From: Paracoccaceae bacterium | GTDB taxonomy: Bacteria > Pseudomonadota > Alphaproteobacteria > Rhodobacterales > Rhodobacteraceae | Direction: 5' to 3' | Length of the DNA: 64,000 nucleotides | NCBI GenBank assembly: GCA_013214575.1 | Contig: JABSSD010000007.1 | Location: forward strand, 1-64,000 | Part shown: positions 30,493 to 38,786 of the stretch, piece by piece | Layout: the number at the start of each line of letters is the position of its first letter | How positions within the stretch are numbered: position 1 is the stretch's first letter | Translations under genes and position numbers: made by a program | Notes under the pieces: model-generated | Seen by the model: only the letters and a program-made list of their open reading frames with translations | Databases searched by the model: none | Told to the model about the DNA's origin: nothing

Positions 30493-32262
30493 TTAAAACT
30501 TCAGCTCGAGCAGGCTTTCGGCGCCCTCAATGATCCGGTCGCGCTGCGCCTCGGTATCGGGCAGCAGGTGATCGGCATAGAACCGGGCAGTGGCAATTTT
30601 GGCGGTCATAAAGGCGGGGTCACGGTCGGCCGATAGCGCTTTTTCTGCCACCAGGACTGAGCGGGCCAGCTGCCAGCCCGCAATCAGGTTGCCAGCCAGC
30701 ATCAGATAAGGAACGCCGCCAGCAAAACCTGCGTTTGGGTCCTGTTTGCCGGTAACAAGCAGATGATCCACAACATTCAAGAACGCAATGCGCGCGCGGG
30801 ACAGTCGTGTCGCGATGGTCTGGGCAGTGGCGGAGCCCTGGCGCAGATCCTGCTCGGTCAGCTCGATCATGGCCGCAAGGCGCCGCGCCGTGGCGCCGCC
30901 GTCGCGCAGGGTTTTGCGGCCGATCAGATCGTTGGCCTGAATGGCGGTGGTGCCCTCATAGATTGGCAGAATACGGGCATCGCGGTAATGCTGCGCGGCG
31001 CCGGTTTCCTCGATAAAGCCCATGCCGCCGTGAACCTGCACCCCGGCCGAGGCGACCTCGACGCTCATCTCGGTGCAGTAGCCTTTGACCAGCGGCACCA
31101 GGAACTCGTGCAGGGCGACGGCCTCAGCTCTGAGCTCGGGGGTGGCGCCGTGTTGCGCCAGATCTTGCCAGCCTGCGGTAAACGCCGCCATGGCGCGGCC
31201 GCCCTCGGTCACCGCCCGCATTCGCGCCAACAGGCGGCGCACGTCGGGGTGGTTGACGATGGTGACAGCCTCGCGAGAGGAGCCATCAACCGGGCGACCC
31301 TGAATACGCTCTTTGGCATAGGCCAGCGCCGCTTGCGTGGCGCGTTCGGCAATCGCCACCCCCTGCAATCCGACAGCATAACGTGCCGCATTCATCATCT
31401 TGAACATATAGCCCAGACCGGCGTTTTCCTCGCCGATCAAAATGCCTGTCGCGCCTTCAAATTCCAGCACCGCGGTGGGGCTGGCCTTGATGCCCAGCTT
31501 GTGTTCGATGCTTTGGCAGCGCACCGCGTTGCGGGCGCCCAGTGTGCCATCCGCGTTCACCAAAAATTTGGGCACCAGAAACAGGCTGATGCCCTTGACC
31601 CCCGCAGGCGCATCCGCAGTGCGGGCCAACACCAGATGAATGGTGTTCTGCGACATGTCATGTTCGCCGTAGGTGATGAAAATCTTGGTGCCGGTGATCC
31701 GGTATGAGCCGTCATCCTGCCGGTCTGCGCGGCTGCGCAGCAGCGCCAGATCGCTGCCGGCCTGCGGTTCGGTCAGGTTCATGGTGCCGGACCATTCCCC
31801 GGAAATCAGCTTGGCCAGATAGGTGTCTTTTGTTTCAGTCGAGCCGACCGTCAGAAGCGCCTCGATGGCGCCGTCGGTCAGCAGCGGGCACAGCGCAAAG
31901 CTCATGTTGGCGGCGTTCAGAATCTCGGTGGCGGCGGCGCCGACAACCCGTGGCAGGCCTTGTCCGCCATATTCTTCCGGGTGCGGCAGGCTTTGCCAGC
32001 CCATGTCGACAAACTGCCCATAGGCGGCGTCAAACCCCGGCGGCATGGTGACCTTGCCATCCTCAAACTGCGATCCAACCGCATCGCCCGGCGCATTCAG
32101 CGGCGCGATTTCTTCGGCGCAGAACCGTCCCAGTTCCGACAGGACGGCCGCGACATCGTCCAGATCCAGTGTCCCAAAAGCGGGCAGGGCATTCACCTCG
32201 GACCACCCCGAGAGGTGCTCGATATTGAAAAGCATGTCTTTGATAGGGGCCTCAAAAGTCAT
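30493..32262 (-). CDS. dmdC: Acyl-CoA dehydrogenase, probable 3-methylmercaptopropionyl-CoA dehydrogenase
   Basis: A 589-residue FAD acyl-CoA dehydrogenase, starting at ATG 32262 (MTFEAPIKDMLFNIEHL) after a GGAGG site; the open frame extends upstream without meaning. It has the N-terminal acyl-CoA dehydrogenase extension, the FAD/substrate motif MNLTEPQAGSDLALLRSRA, the central domain (ITGTKIFITYGEHDM), GVQVHGGMGFIEETGAAQHYRD, and the extended C-terminal domain found in DmdC-like enzymes. With the adjacent DmdD-like hydratase this suggests the third step of DMSP demethylation. DmdC homologues act on other acyl-CoAs too, so substrate is inferred from context. Confidence 0.75.
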   Translation of the reverse strand: MTFEAPIKDMLFNIEHLSGWSEVNALPAFGTLDLDDVAAVLSELGRFCAEEIAPLNAPGDAVGSQFEDGKVTMPPGFDAAYGQFVDMGWQSLPHPEEYGGQGLPRVVGAAATEILNAANMSFALCPLLTDGAIEALLTVGSTETKDTYLAKLISGEWSGTMNLTEPQAGSDLALLRSRADRQDDGSYRITGTKIFITYGEHDMSQNTIHLVLARTADAPAGVKGISLFLVPKFLVNADGTLGARNAVRCQSIEHKLGIKASPTAVLEFEGATGILIGEENAGLGYMFKMMNAARYAVGLQGVAIAERATQAALAYAKERIQGRPVDGSSREAVTIVNHPDVRRLLARMRAVTEGGRAMAAFTAGWQDLAQHGATPELRAEAVALHEFLVPLVKGYCTEMSVEVASAGVQVHGGMGFIEETGAAQHYRDARILPIYEGTTAIQANDLIGRKTLRDGGATARRLAAMIELTEQDLRQGSATAQTIATRLSRARIAFLNVVDHLLVTGKQDPNAGFAGGVPYLMLAGNLIAGWQLARSVLVAEKALSADRDPAFMTAKIATARFYADHLLPDTEAQRDRIIEGAESLLELKF

Positions 32263-32346
32263 TGGCTGACCTCCTTCACTGAATTTGCTATTTGAGCCAA
32301 GTATACCAAGGTCTACCGGCTCGCTATCTCTCTTACAGACGTAAAA

Positions 32347-32372
32347 CTTGCAAAAAGTGACAAATCTTGCAA
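32347..32372. promoter_or_regulatory. Direct repeat CTTGCAA x2, possible AraC-type operator
   Basis: CTTGCAA occurs at 32347-32353 and 32366-32372, 19 bp apart start to start, in the 123-bp divergent region between dmdC and the AraC-family gene. AraC-type regulators commonly bind direct repeats about two helical turns apart. Confidence 0.45.
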
Positions 32373-32385
32373 CATAGCAGCTGAT

Positions 32386-33411
32386 ATGATTTCTCAAAAT
32401 TCGATCCCGATCCTGCCCACTGTGTCGCGCGCTTTTCTTGAGGACTGGCTGGCGGCGCTGCGTCTTTACTGCCCGCCGCCGCAACTGGCAGATTTTCTGA
32501 ATCAGATCGGGCTGTCCAGCACCGTGCAGCCGCAGGCCCGGGTGACCCATGACCAGATCGTGCGACTGTATCAGCTGGTCGCGGTTGAAACCGGGGACGA
32601 GATGATGGGCCTGTGGAGCCGCACGGTGCGCACCGGCGCGCTCAAGCATCTTTGTGCATCGGTGCGCGGCGCCTCATCGCTGTCGGCGGCGCTGTTCCGG
32701 TTTTCGTCGTTCTGGAATCTGTTGCTGGATGACTACGCCATTGTGCTCGAGACTGAGGCGGATGCGCTGCGGCTGCTGCTGGTGCCGCGCGGGTGCCAGG
32801 ATGTTCAACGGTTTGGTCACATGCTGCTGTTGAAGCTGGCACATGGAATTGCCTGCTGGCTCACCGGGCGCGAACTGCCGCTGCGCGATGTCAGCTTTGT
32901 TTTTGAGCGCCCCGATTTTGCCGGGGACTATCCCATTCTCTTTCCGGCGCCGATCCGCTTTGGCCAGGCACAATCTTCGATCACCTTTGACGGCGTGTTG
33001 GGCAGCCTGCCGGTGTCCCGCGATGAGAGTGAGATGCAGGATTTCCTGATCCGGGCACCGCGGGATTGGATTTTTACCAGCTCGCGCGAACACGCCTTGC
33101 CGCTGCGGGTGCGTGAATTGCTACTGCTGTCCGACCGGCTGGAGTATCATCTTGGCGATGCGGCGAGGGCGTTGAATTTGACCCCCCGCACCTTGATCCG
33201 GCGGCTGGATGTGGACAACACATCGTTTCAGGGCATCAAGGATGGGTTGCGCCGGGACATCGCGCTGCGCGATTTATCCTATGGCAACAAGAGCATCGAG
33301 GCGATTTCGCAAGATATCGGTTTTGCCTCGGCGGCAAATTTCCACCGCGCCTTTAAGCGGTGGACGCGCACCACCCCGGGCGCCTATCGGCGACGCAACA
33401 GCCAAAAATGA
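32386..33411 (+). CDS. AraC family transcriptional regulator
   Basis: A 341-residue regulator with an N-terminal Arabinose_bd-like sensor domain (about 20-200) and a C-terminal double helix-turn-helix (about 245-335; LGDAARALNLTPRTLIRRL, then SIEAISQDIGFASAANFHRAF and WTRTTPGAYRRR). It is divergent from dmdC with 123 bp between the starts, so it is the likely regulator of dmdC-dmdD. This type usually activates in response to an acyl or organic acid ligand. Confidence 0.9.
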   Translation: MISQNSIPILPTVSRAFLEDWLAALRLYCPPPQLADFLNQIGLSSTVQPQARVTHDQIVRLYQLVAVETGDEMMGLWSRTVRTGALKHLCASVRGASSLSAALFRFSSFWNLLLDDYAIVLETEADALRLLLVPRGCQDVQRFGHMLLLKLAHGIACWLTGRELPLRDVSFVFERPDFAGDYPILFPAPIRFGQAQSSITFDGVLGSLPVSRDESEMQDFLIRAPRDWIFTSSREHALPLRVRELLLLSDRLEYHLGDAARALNLTPRTLIRRLDVDNTSFQGIKDGLRRDIALRDLSYGNKSIEAISQDIGFASAANFHRAFKRWTRTTPGAYRRRNSQK

Positions 33412-33424
33412 ACCGGCGCACCGG

Positions 33425-33883
33425 TCACGCGACCACCGGAAACACATTGGTCTTTTTGACCACGCCGTAAACAAAACTGGTATCAATTGAGGCAATGCCA
33501 CCAATGGGATGCAGGCGCTTGCGGACAAAATTCTCGTAATCGGCAAGATCCGCCACGACCACCCGCAGCAGGTAATCCGACATGCCGGTCATCACGAAAC
33601 ACTCCAGAACTTCGTCAACCTGCCGGATACTTTGCTCAAACTGTTGCACACAACTCTCGGTGTGGTGTTCCAGGGTGACCCGAACAAAAACCGTCACCGG
33701 CAACCCATAGGCTGCCGCATCAACATCGACGCTGAAGCCTTTGATCGCGCCGCTTTTTTCCAATAACTTCAACCGGCGCAGGCAGGGCGATGGAGACAGG
33801 TTGACCTCCGCCGAGAGGTCTTGATTCGTCATTCGGCCATTGCGTTGCAATGCCCGGATTATCTGGCGGTCTTTATGGTCCAT
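33425..33883 (-). CDS. mdeR: Lrp/AsnC family regulator of methionine catabolism (MdeR-like)
   Basis: A 152-residue Lrp/AsnC protein from ATG 33883 (MDHKDRQIIRALQRNGRMTN): N-terminal helix-turn-helix (NQDLSAEVNLSPSPCLRRLKLLEKSG) of which the recognition helix is SPSPCLRRLK, then the ligand-binding RAM domain (FVMTGMSDYLLRVVVADLADY). Divergent from the methionine gamma-lyase gene, with a 7-bp palindrome between. In Pseudomonas putida an Lrp-like MdeR is divergently encoded from mdeAB and activates it; the name here is by that analogy. Confidence 0.8.
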   Translation of the reverse strand: MDHKDRQIIRALQRNGRMTNQDLSAEVNLSPSPCLRRLKLLEKSGAIKGFSVDVDAAAYGLPVTVFVRVTLEHHTESCVQQFEQSIRQVDEVLECFVMTGMSDYLLRVVVADLADYENFVRKRLHPIGGIASIDTSFVYGVVKKTNVFPVVA

Positions 33884-33894
33884 TCGGCGCTCCA

Positions 33895-33911
33895 TTGGCA
33901 GGATCTGCCAA
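33895..33911. promoter_or_regulatory. Palindrome between mdeR and mdeA
   Basis: TTGGCAG - GAT - CTGCCAA is a perfect 7-bp inverted repeat with a 3-bp spacer, 12 bases upstream of the mdeR start and 84 bases upstream of mdeA. It fits an Lrp-type operator for autoregulation and divergent activation. Confidence 0.5.
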
Positions 33912-33994
33912 AGTATGGATCATTTCTGGCAGTAATCGCAATATCTGCGGCGGTGGATCGATCTAATCTTCTGTAAAGAATTCAGGAGAACCCC

Positions 33995-35200
33995 ATGCGC
34001 AACCAATCCGACAGCTTTGCCACCCGTGCCATTCACCATGGCTATGATCCGATGGAAAACGAAGGGTCGCTGACGCCGCCGCTGCATCTGACATCGACAT
34101 TTGCATTTGAGACGGCCGAGGCTGGTGGTGAGATGTTCGGAGGGGAACGTGCAGGCCACATCTATTCGCGCATCTCCAACCCCACATGTGATCTGCTGGA
34201 GCGGCGCATTGCGGTGCTGGAAGGTGCCGAGGCGGGATTGGCGCTGGCCTCGGGGATGGGGGCGATCACCTCGACGATCTGGACATTGGTGGCCCCCGGA
34301 GACGAGGTGATCCTGGACAAGACGCTCTATGGCTGCACCTTTTCCTTTATGCAGCACGGGCTGGCCAAATTCGGCGTCACCGTCACCCATGTTGACCTGA
34401 CCAATCCCGAGAACCTGCGCGCCGCCATCAGTGCCAAGACCAAAGTTGTCTATTTTGAGACCCCGGCAAACCCGAATATGCGGCTGGTGGACATCCGGGC
34501 GATCTCGGATATTGCTCACGAAGGCGATGCTTATGTGGTTGTCGATAACACCTATGCGACCCCCTATCTGACCCGGCCAATCGAACTTGGCGCCGATCTG
34601 GCGCTGCATTCCGCCACCAAATATCTTGGCGGTCACGGTGATGTTATTGCGGGCCTGCTGGTTGGCAGCGCTGAGCTGATCCAGCAAATCCGGCTCTATG
34701 GCATGAAGGACATGACGGGGGCTGTGATGGCGCCGTTTAATGCAATGCTGGTGCTGCGCGGCTTGAAGACACTGGAACTGCGCATGGACCGTCACTGTTC
34801 CAGCGCCCAGACCATTGCCGAAATGCTAGAGGCCGCGCCGGCGGTGGTAAAAGTCTGGTATCCCGGCCTGGCCAGTTTTGAACAGTACGATCTGGCACAG
34901 CGCCAGATGGCCCAGTCCGGCGGCATGATTGCCTTTGAGCTTGAGGGTGGCTTGGAGGCCGGCCGGGCGATGATGAACAAGCTGCAACTGATCACCCGGG
35001 CCGTGTCGCTGGGCGATGCGGAAACATTGATCCAGCACCCGGCCAGCATGACGCATTCCACCTATACCCCCGAAGAACGCGCGGTGCATGGTATCAGCGA
35101 AGGGCTGGTGCGGCTGTCTGTTGGCCTGGAAGGTGTCGATGATATTCTGGCCGACCTGCGCCAAGCATTGCCGCAATCGTCAATGATCAAAGCAGCCTGA
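33995..35200 (+). CDS. mdeA: L-methionine gamma-lyase
   Basis: PLP enzyme cleaving L-methionine to methanethiol, ammonia and 2-oxobutyrate. The 401-residue protein has the PLP Lys209 in HSATKYLGGHGDVIAG, the active-site Tyr-Gly-Cys in DKTLYGCTFSFMQHGL (Cys114, equal to the specificity Cys116 of the Pseudomonas putida enzyme), Tyr/Arg phosphate contacts in HIYSRISNPT, and NPNMRLVDI. The Cys distinguishes methionine gamma-lyase from cystathionine lyases. The ribosome site is CAGGAGA. It is followed 15 bases later by an E1 that can use the 2-oxobutyrate product. Confidence 0.92.
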   Translation: MRNQSDSFATRAIHHGYDPMENEGSLTPPLHLTSTFAFETAEAGGEMFGGERAGHIYSRISNPTCDLLERRIAVLEGAEAGLALASGMGAITSTIWTLVAPGDEVILDKTLYGCTFSFMQHGLAKFGVTVTHVDLTNPENLRAAISAKTKVVYFETPANPNMRLVDIRAISDIAHEGDAYVVVDNTYATPYLTRPIELGADLALHSATKYLGGHGDVIAGLLVGSAELIQQIRLYGMKDMTGAVMAPFNAMLVLRGLKTLELRMDRHCSSAQTIAEMLEAAPAVVKVWYPGLASFEQYDLAQRQMAQSGGMIAFELEGGLEAGRAMMNKLQLITRAVSLGDAETLIQHPASMTHSTYTPEERAVHGISEGLVRLSVGLEGVDDILADLRQALPQSSMIKAA

Positions 35201-35214
35201 CGGGGGATCTGTTT

Positions 35215-37599
35215 ATGCCTGACCACAAGACCCATCTGAAGATCATTGAACAACGGCTGCTTTGGCTGTCGCATTGGATGATCCACAACGCCAATCACAT
35301 CCGGCCCAAGAGTGGCGAGATCAAGATCGGTGGCCATCAGGCCTCGTCGGCCTCGATGGTGTCGATCATGACGGCGCTCTATTTCTCGGCGCTCCGGCCT
35401 GAGGACCGGGTGGCGGTAAAGCCGCATGCCTCGCCCATCTTCCATGCCATTCAATATCTGATGGGCAACCTGTCGCGCGAGAAAATGGAGAACTTTCGCG
35501 GCTTTGGCGGGGTGCAAAGCTATCCGTCGCGGACCAAGGATATTGACGATGTGGATTTCTCCACTGGCTCTGTCGGGCTGGGCGTTGCGATCACCTCTTT
35601 TGCCTCGATTGTGCAGGATTACATTCAGGCCAAATCCTGGGGGCAGGATCAGACACTTGGCCGGATGATTGCCCTGGTGGGCGACGCTGAGCTTGACGAG
35701 GGCAATATCTACGAAGCCTTGCAGGAAGGCTGGAAAAACGATCTGCGCAATTGCTGGTGGATCATCGACTACAACCGCCAGTCGCTGGACGGGGTGGTGC
35801 GCGAAGGCTTGTTCCAGCGGGTCGAGCAGATCTTTGACGCCTTTGGCTGGGATGTTGTGCGGGTCAAATACGGTCTTTTGCAACGCGCCGCATTTGAGGA
35901 GCCGGGGGGCGAGAAATTGCGGCAATGGATCGATGATTGCCCCAATCAGCTCTACTCGGCGCTGACCTACATGGGCGGCGCTGTCTGGCGGGACCGGTTG
36001 CTGGACAGTCTGGGCGATCAGGGCGATGTCACCGCGCTGATTGCGCGTCGCAGCGATGATGAGCTGGCGGCGTTGATGGAAAACCTTGGCGGCAACTGTG
36101 TGCAGACCATGGCCGAGACGTTTGCCGCCATTGATCATGATCGCCCGGTTTGTTTTCTGGCCTATACGGTCAAAGGCTGGGGCACGCCGATTGCCGGCCA
36201 CAAGGACAACCATGGCGGCTTGATGAACAAGAGCCAGATGGCAGATTGGCAAACCCGCATGGGTGTTGCGCCGGGGCAGGAGTGGGAGAAGTTCGCCACC
36301 GTTGCCGACCCTGCGGCGTTGCAGGATTTTTGTGATCAGACCGCGTTCTTTGCCAAGGGTGCGCGTCGCTACCACGATGATATCATTGAGGTGCCGAGTA
36401 TTGAGCTGACCCCCGGCAGGGATATCTCGACCCAGATGGCCTTTGGCAAAATTCTGGATGATCTGTCAAAGGGCGACAGCCTGCTGGCTGAGCGGATTGT
36501 AACCACATCGCCCGATGTCACCGGCACCACCAATCTGGGCCCCTGGGTGAACCGGCGCAAACTGTTCGCCCGCACCCATCAGGCCGATACCTTCAGGGCC
36601 GAGAATATCCCGTCTACTGCAAAATGGGAGTTTGCGCCCGAGGGCCAGCATATCGAGCTGGGCATCGCCGAGATGAACCTGTTCCTGCTGCTGGCGGCGG
36701 CTGGCCTGTCCCATTCGGTGTTTGGCAAACGGCTGATCCCAATTGGCACCGTCTATGACCCGTTTATCGCCCGTGGTCTCGATGCGCTGAACTACGCCTG
36801 TTATCAGGATGCGCGGTTTATGATCGTTGGCACCCCGTCCGGTGTGACGCTGGCCCCCGAAGGCGGCGCCCACCAATCCATTGGCACGCCGCTGATTGGC
36901 ATGTCGCAGGATGGCTTGGCGGCGTTTGAGCCTGCCTTTGCAGACGAGCTGGCCGTGATCATGCAATGGGCCTTTGGCTATTTGCAAAAAGACGGTGAAA
37001 GCGACCCGGATGAGCGCACTTGGCTGCGCGATGAAACCGGCGGCTCTGTCTATCTTCGCCTGACCACCAACCCGATTGAGCAACCCGGGAAACGGGTTGA
37101 TGAGGCTTTTCGGCAGGGGGCAATTGACGGCGCATATTGGCTGCGCAAACCTGGCGCCAATTGCGAGATTGTGATTGCCTATCAAGGTGCCGTCGCCCCC
37201 GAAGCGATCAAGGCGGCGGGCATCATCGGCGAGGGGCGTCGTGATGTGGGGGTTTTGGCGGTGACATCCGCCGACCGGCTGAACGCGGGCTGGACGGCGG
37301 CACAACGGGCGCGCTCAAACGGCAATGCCTCTGCTTGCTCTCATATTGAGACACTGCTGCAAGAGCTGCCGCGTCATTGCAAGCTGATCACGGTGATTGA
37401 CGGCCATCCGGCAACGCTGTCCTGGCTGGGCTCGGTGCAGGGTCATCAGACGGTGCCGCATGGGGTTGAACACTTTGGCCAAACCGGCACGGTGGCCGAA
37501 CTCTACGCGCATTTCCGCATTGATGCGCAGGCGCTGGTTCGCTCGGTTGCTGGATTGACCAAGGGGCGGAGTATTGCCTCTCTCTCCGTAGCGTCATGA
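35215..37599 (+). CDS. mdeB: AceE-type 2-oxoacid dehydrogenase E1, probably for 2-oxobutyrate (MdeB-like)
   Basis: A 794-residue homodimeric-type E1 resembling AceE, with the ThDP/Mg motif ALVGDAELDEGNIYEALQEG followed by WWIIDYNRQSLDG, the transketolase-like middle domain (HIELGIAEMNLFLLLAAAGL) and a C-terminal domain. In Pseudomonas putida MdeB is encoded right after mdeA and decarboxylates the 2-oxobutyrate formed by methionine gamma-lyase; here it starts 15 bases after mdeA. Database entries often call such proteins transketolase. No dedicated E2 or E3 lies beside it, so it must share the E2/E3 of another complex. Substrate is inferred from the operon. Confidence 0.83.
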   Translation: MPDHKTHLKIIEQRLLWLSHWMIHNANHIRPKSGEIKIGGHQASSASMVSIMTALYFSALRPEDRVAVKPHASPIFHAIQYLMGNLSREKMENFRGFGGVQSYPSRTKDIDDVDFSTGSVGLGVAITSFASIVQDYIQAKSWGQDQTLGRMIALVGDAELDEGNIYEALQEGWKNDLRNCWWIIDYNRQSLDGVVREGLFQRVEQIFDAFGWDVVRVKYGLLQRAAFEEPGGEKLRQWIDDCPNQLYSALTYMGGAVWRDRLLDSLGDQGDVTALIARRSDDELAALMENLGGNCVQTMAETFAAIDHDRPVCFLAYTVKGWGTPIAGHKDNHGGLMNKSQMADWQTRMGVAPGQEWEKFATVADPAALQDFCDQTAFFAKGARRYHDDIIEVPSIELTPGRDISTQMAFGKILDDLSKGDSLLAERIVTTSPDVTGTTNLGPWVNRRKLFARTHQADTFRAENIPSTAKWEFAPEGQHIELGIAEMNLFLLLAAAGLSHSVFGKRLIPIGTVYDPFIARGLDALNYACYQDARFMIVGTPSGVTLAPEGGAHQSIGTPLIGMSQDGLAAFEPAFADELAVIMQWAFGYLQKDGESDPDERTWLRDETGGSVYLRLTTNPIEQPGKRVDEAFRQGAIDGAYWLRKPGANCEIVIAYQGAVAPEAIKAAGIIGEGRRDVGVLAVTSADRLNAGWTAAQRARSNGNASACSHIETLLQELPRHCKLITVIDGHPATLSWLGSVQGHQTVPHGVEHFGQTGTVAELYAHFRIDAQALVRSVAGLTKGRSIASLSVAS

Positions 37600-37625
37600 A
37601 TAATGCCAGTTTTCCGGCAGGTTGG

Positions 37626-38648
37626 TCAGGCGCTGCTGCGTATGATCAGCTCGCCGGAAAACTGGCAAAGCGCTTCGGCGTTGTGATTGCCCTTTAGCAC
37701 CTGAACAAGAGCCTCGGCCATTGCGGTGATGGGTTGGCGGTAGGTGGTCAGCCGATAGTGCGGGCTGCTGGCCTGCGGAACATCGTCAAAACCGATGACG
37801 GCAATGTCCTCGGGCACCCGCAACCCGCATCTGTGTTTGATCGCGTCAACCGCGCCCATGGCCAGAGCATCGTTCTCGCAGACGATGATATCCGGCAGAT
37901 CTGCGACCTGCAGTGTGCTCAGGTGCTCTGCGAGCTGATCATAGGCGAGCCGCTGATCATAGGCTGGCACCGCAATAAAATCCGGTTTGACCCCGTATTC
38001 CTGATGCCAGCGGCTGAAAAATGTCTCTTTGCGCATCAAATGTGCCGTCGAGGTCTGCGGGCCGGCCAGGAAGAACGGGCGGCGGTAGCCTTTTTGAATC
38101 ACATAATCGGCGACTGTCGACATCGCACTCTGGTCATCGCAGCAGATTGAAATCGTGTCTGGGTTCTCAGAAAACCGTGCAAATACAATCAGTTTCCGCA
38201 CCCGACGCGCCCCCAGTGCTGTCGCCAAACCCTTGTCATCATACCGGCTGCCGATCAAAATGGCAGCATCGACACGACGTTGACTGGCGTTCAGCAATGC
38301 CGACGAGGGGTCACTTTCGTTCAAGGTGTTGACGAGCAGAGTATCCCAACCGCCTTGGCGCAGAATACGGGTGAGCCGTTCCAGCATCACCAGTTTATGC
38401 GGATTGGAAAAATCGTCGATCAGCAGCGCCACCAGATTGCTTTTGTCCGATGACAGGCTGGCGGCAAGAAGGTCGGGCACATAGCCCAGCTGCTCGGCGG
38501 CCAACATGACCTTCTCGCGGCTTTTGGCGGAAATTGAGGCTTTCTGCTTATAGGCGCGGTTGACCGTCCAGCGTGAAACACCGGCCAGCGCGGCAACATC
38601 GTCAGCGGTTACGGTTTCAGGCATCTGTTCATCGGGCGTGTCGGTCAT
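37626..38648 (-). CDS. LacI family transcriptional regulator of inositol genes
   Basis: A 340-residue repressor from ATG 38648 (ribosome site GGAGAAATT). N-terminal helix-turn-helix and hinge (TADDVAALAGVSRWTVNRAY) are followed by a periplasmic-binding-protein-like sensor domain (about 70-335; LVALLIDDFSNPHKL, PDIIVCENDALAMGAVDAIK, IAVIGFDDVPQASSPHYRLT). It is divergent from iolG; two strong palindromes lie in the shared 138-bp promoter region. It is probably the repressor of the iol cluster, although the roseobacter iol regulator is not proven from this sequence. Confidence 0.88.
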   Translation of the reverse strand: MTDTPDEQMPETVTADDVAALAGVSRWTVNRAYKQKASISAKSREKVMLAAEQLGYVPDLLAASLSSDKSNLVALLIDDFSNPHKLVMLERLTRILRQGGWDTLLVNTLNESDPSSALLNASQRRVDAAILIGSRYDDKGLATALGARRVRKLIVFARFSENPDTISICCDDQSAMSTVADYVIQKGYRRPFFLAGPQTSTAHLMRKETFFSRWHQEYGVKPDFIAVPAYDQRLAYDQLAEHLSTLQVADLPDIIVCENDALAMGAVDAIKHRCGLRVPEDIAVIGFDDVPQASSPHYRLTTYRQPITAMAEALVQVLKGNHNAEALCQFSGELIIRSSA

Positions 38649-38700
38649 CAATTTCTCCTGAGGCGACGTTAATGGCAAAGCGCGCGGCTCACCAGTCGGT

Positions 38701-38720
38701 TTTTGCACCCGGGTGCAAAA
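38701..38720. promoter_or_regulatory. LacI-type operator 1 of the iol promoter region
   Basis: A perfect 20-bp palindrome, TTTTGCACCCGGGTGCAAAA, lies in the LacI-iolG divergent region. The CG-centred palindrome is typical of LacI-family operators. Confidence 0.75.
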
Positions 38721-38725
38721 TTGTA

Positions 38726-38741
38726 TTGCACGCGCGTGCAA
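38726..38741. promoter_or_regulatory. LacI-type operator 2 of the iol promoter region
   Basis: A perfect 16-bp palindrome, TTGCACGCGCGTGCAA, shares the TTGCAC/GTGCAA arms of operator 1. Centres are 23 bp apart, about two helical turns. Confidence 0.75.
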
Positions 38742-38786
38742 GAGTGGATTATCTGGTTTCAAACACAGAATCAGGAGGCGCAAATC

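Noticed and set aside
30763-31707. A 314-codon plus-strand frame opposite dmdC
   Set aside because: It overlaps fully with a conserved acyl-CoA dehydrogenase and has no recognisable domain.
32263-32649. N-terminal extension of dmdC by 129 codons
   Set aside because: It would cover the divergent promoter and the start of the AraC gene; ATG 32262 has a good ribosome site and the family start.
35062-36375. A 437-codon antisense open frame opposite mdeB
   Set aside because: No ribosome site or family resemblance; the plus strand encodes a clear E1 protein here. It is a high-GC shadow frame.
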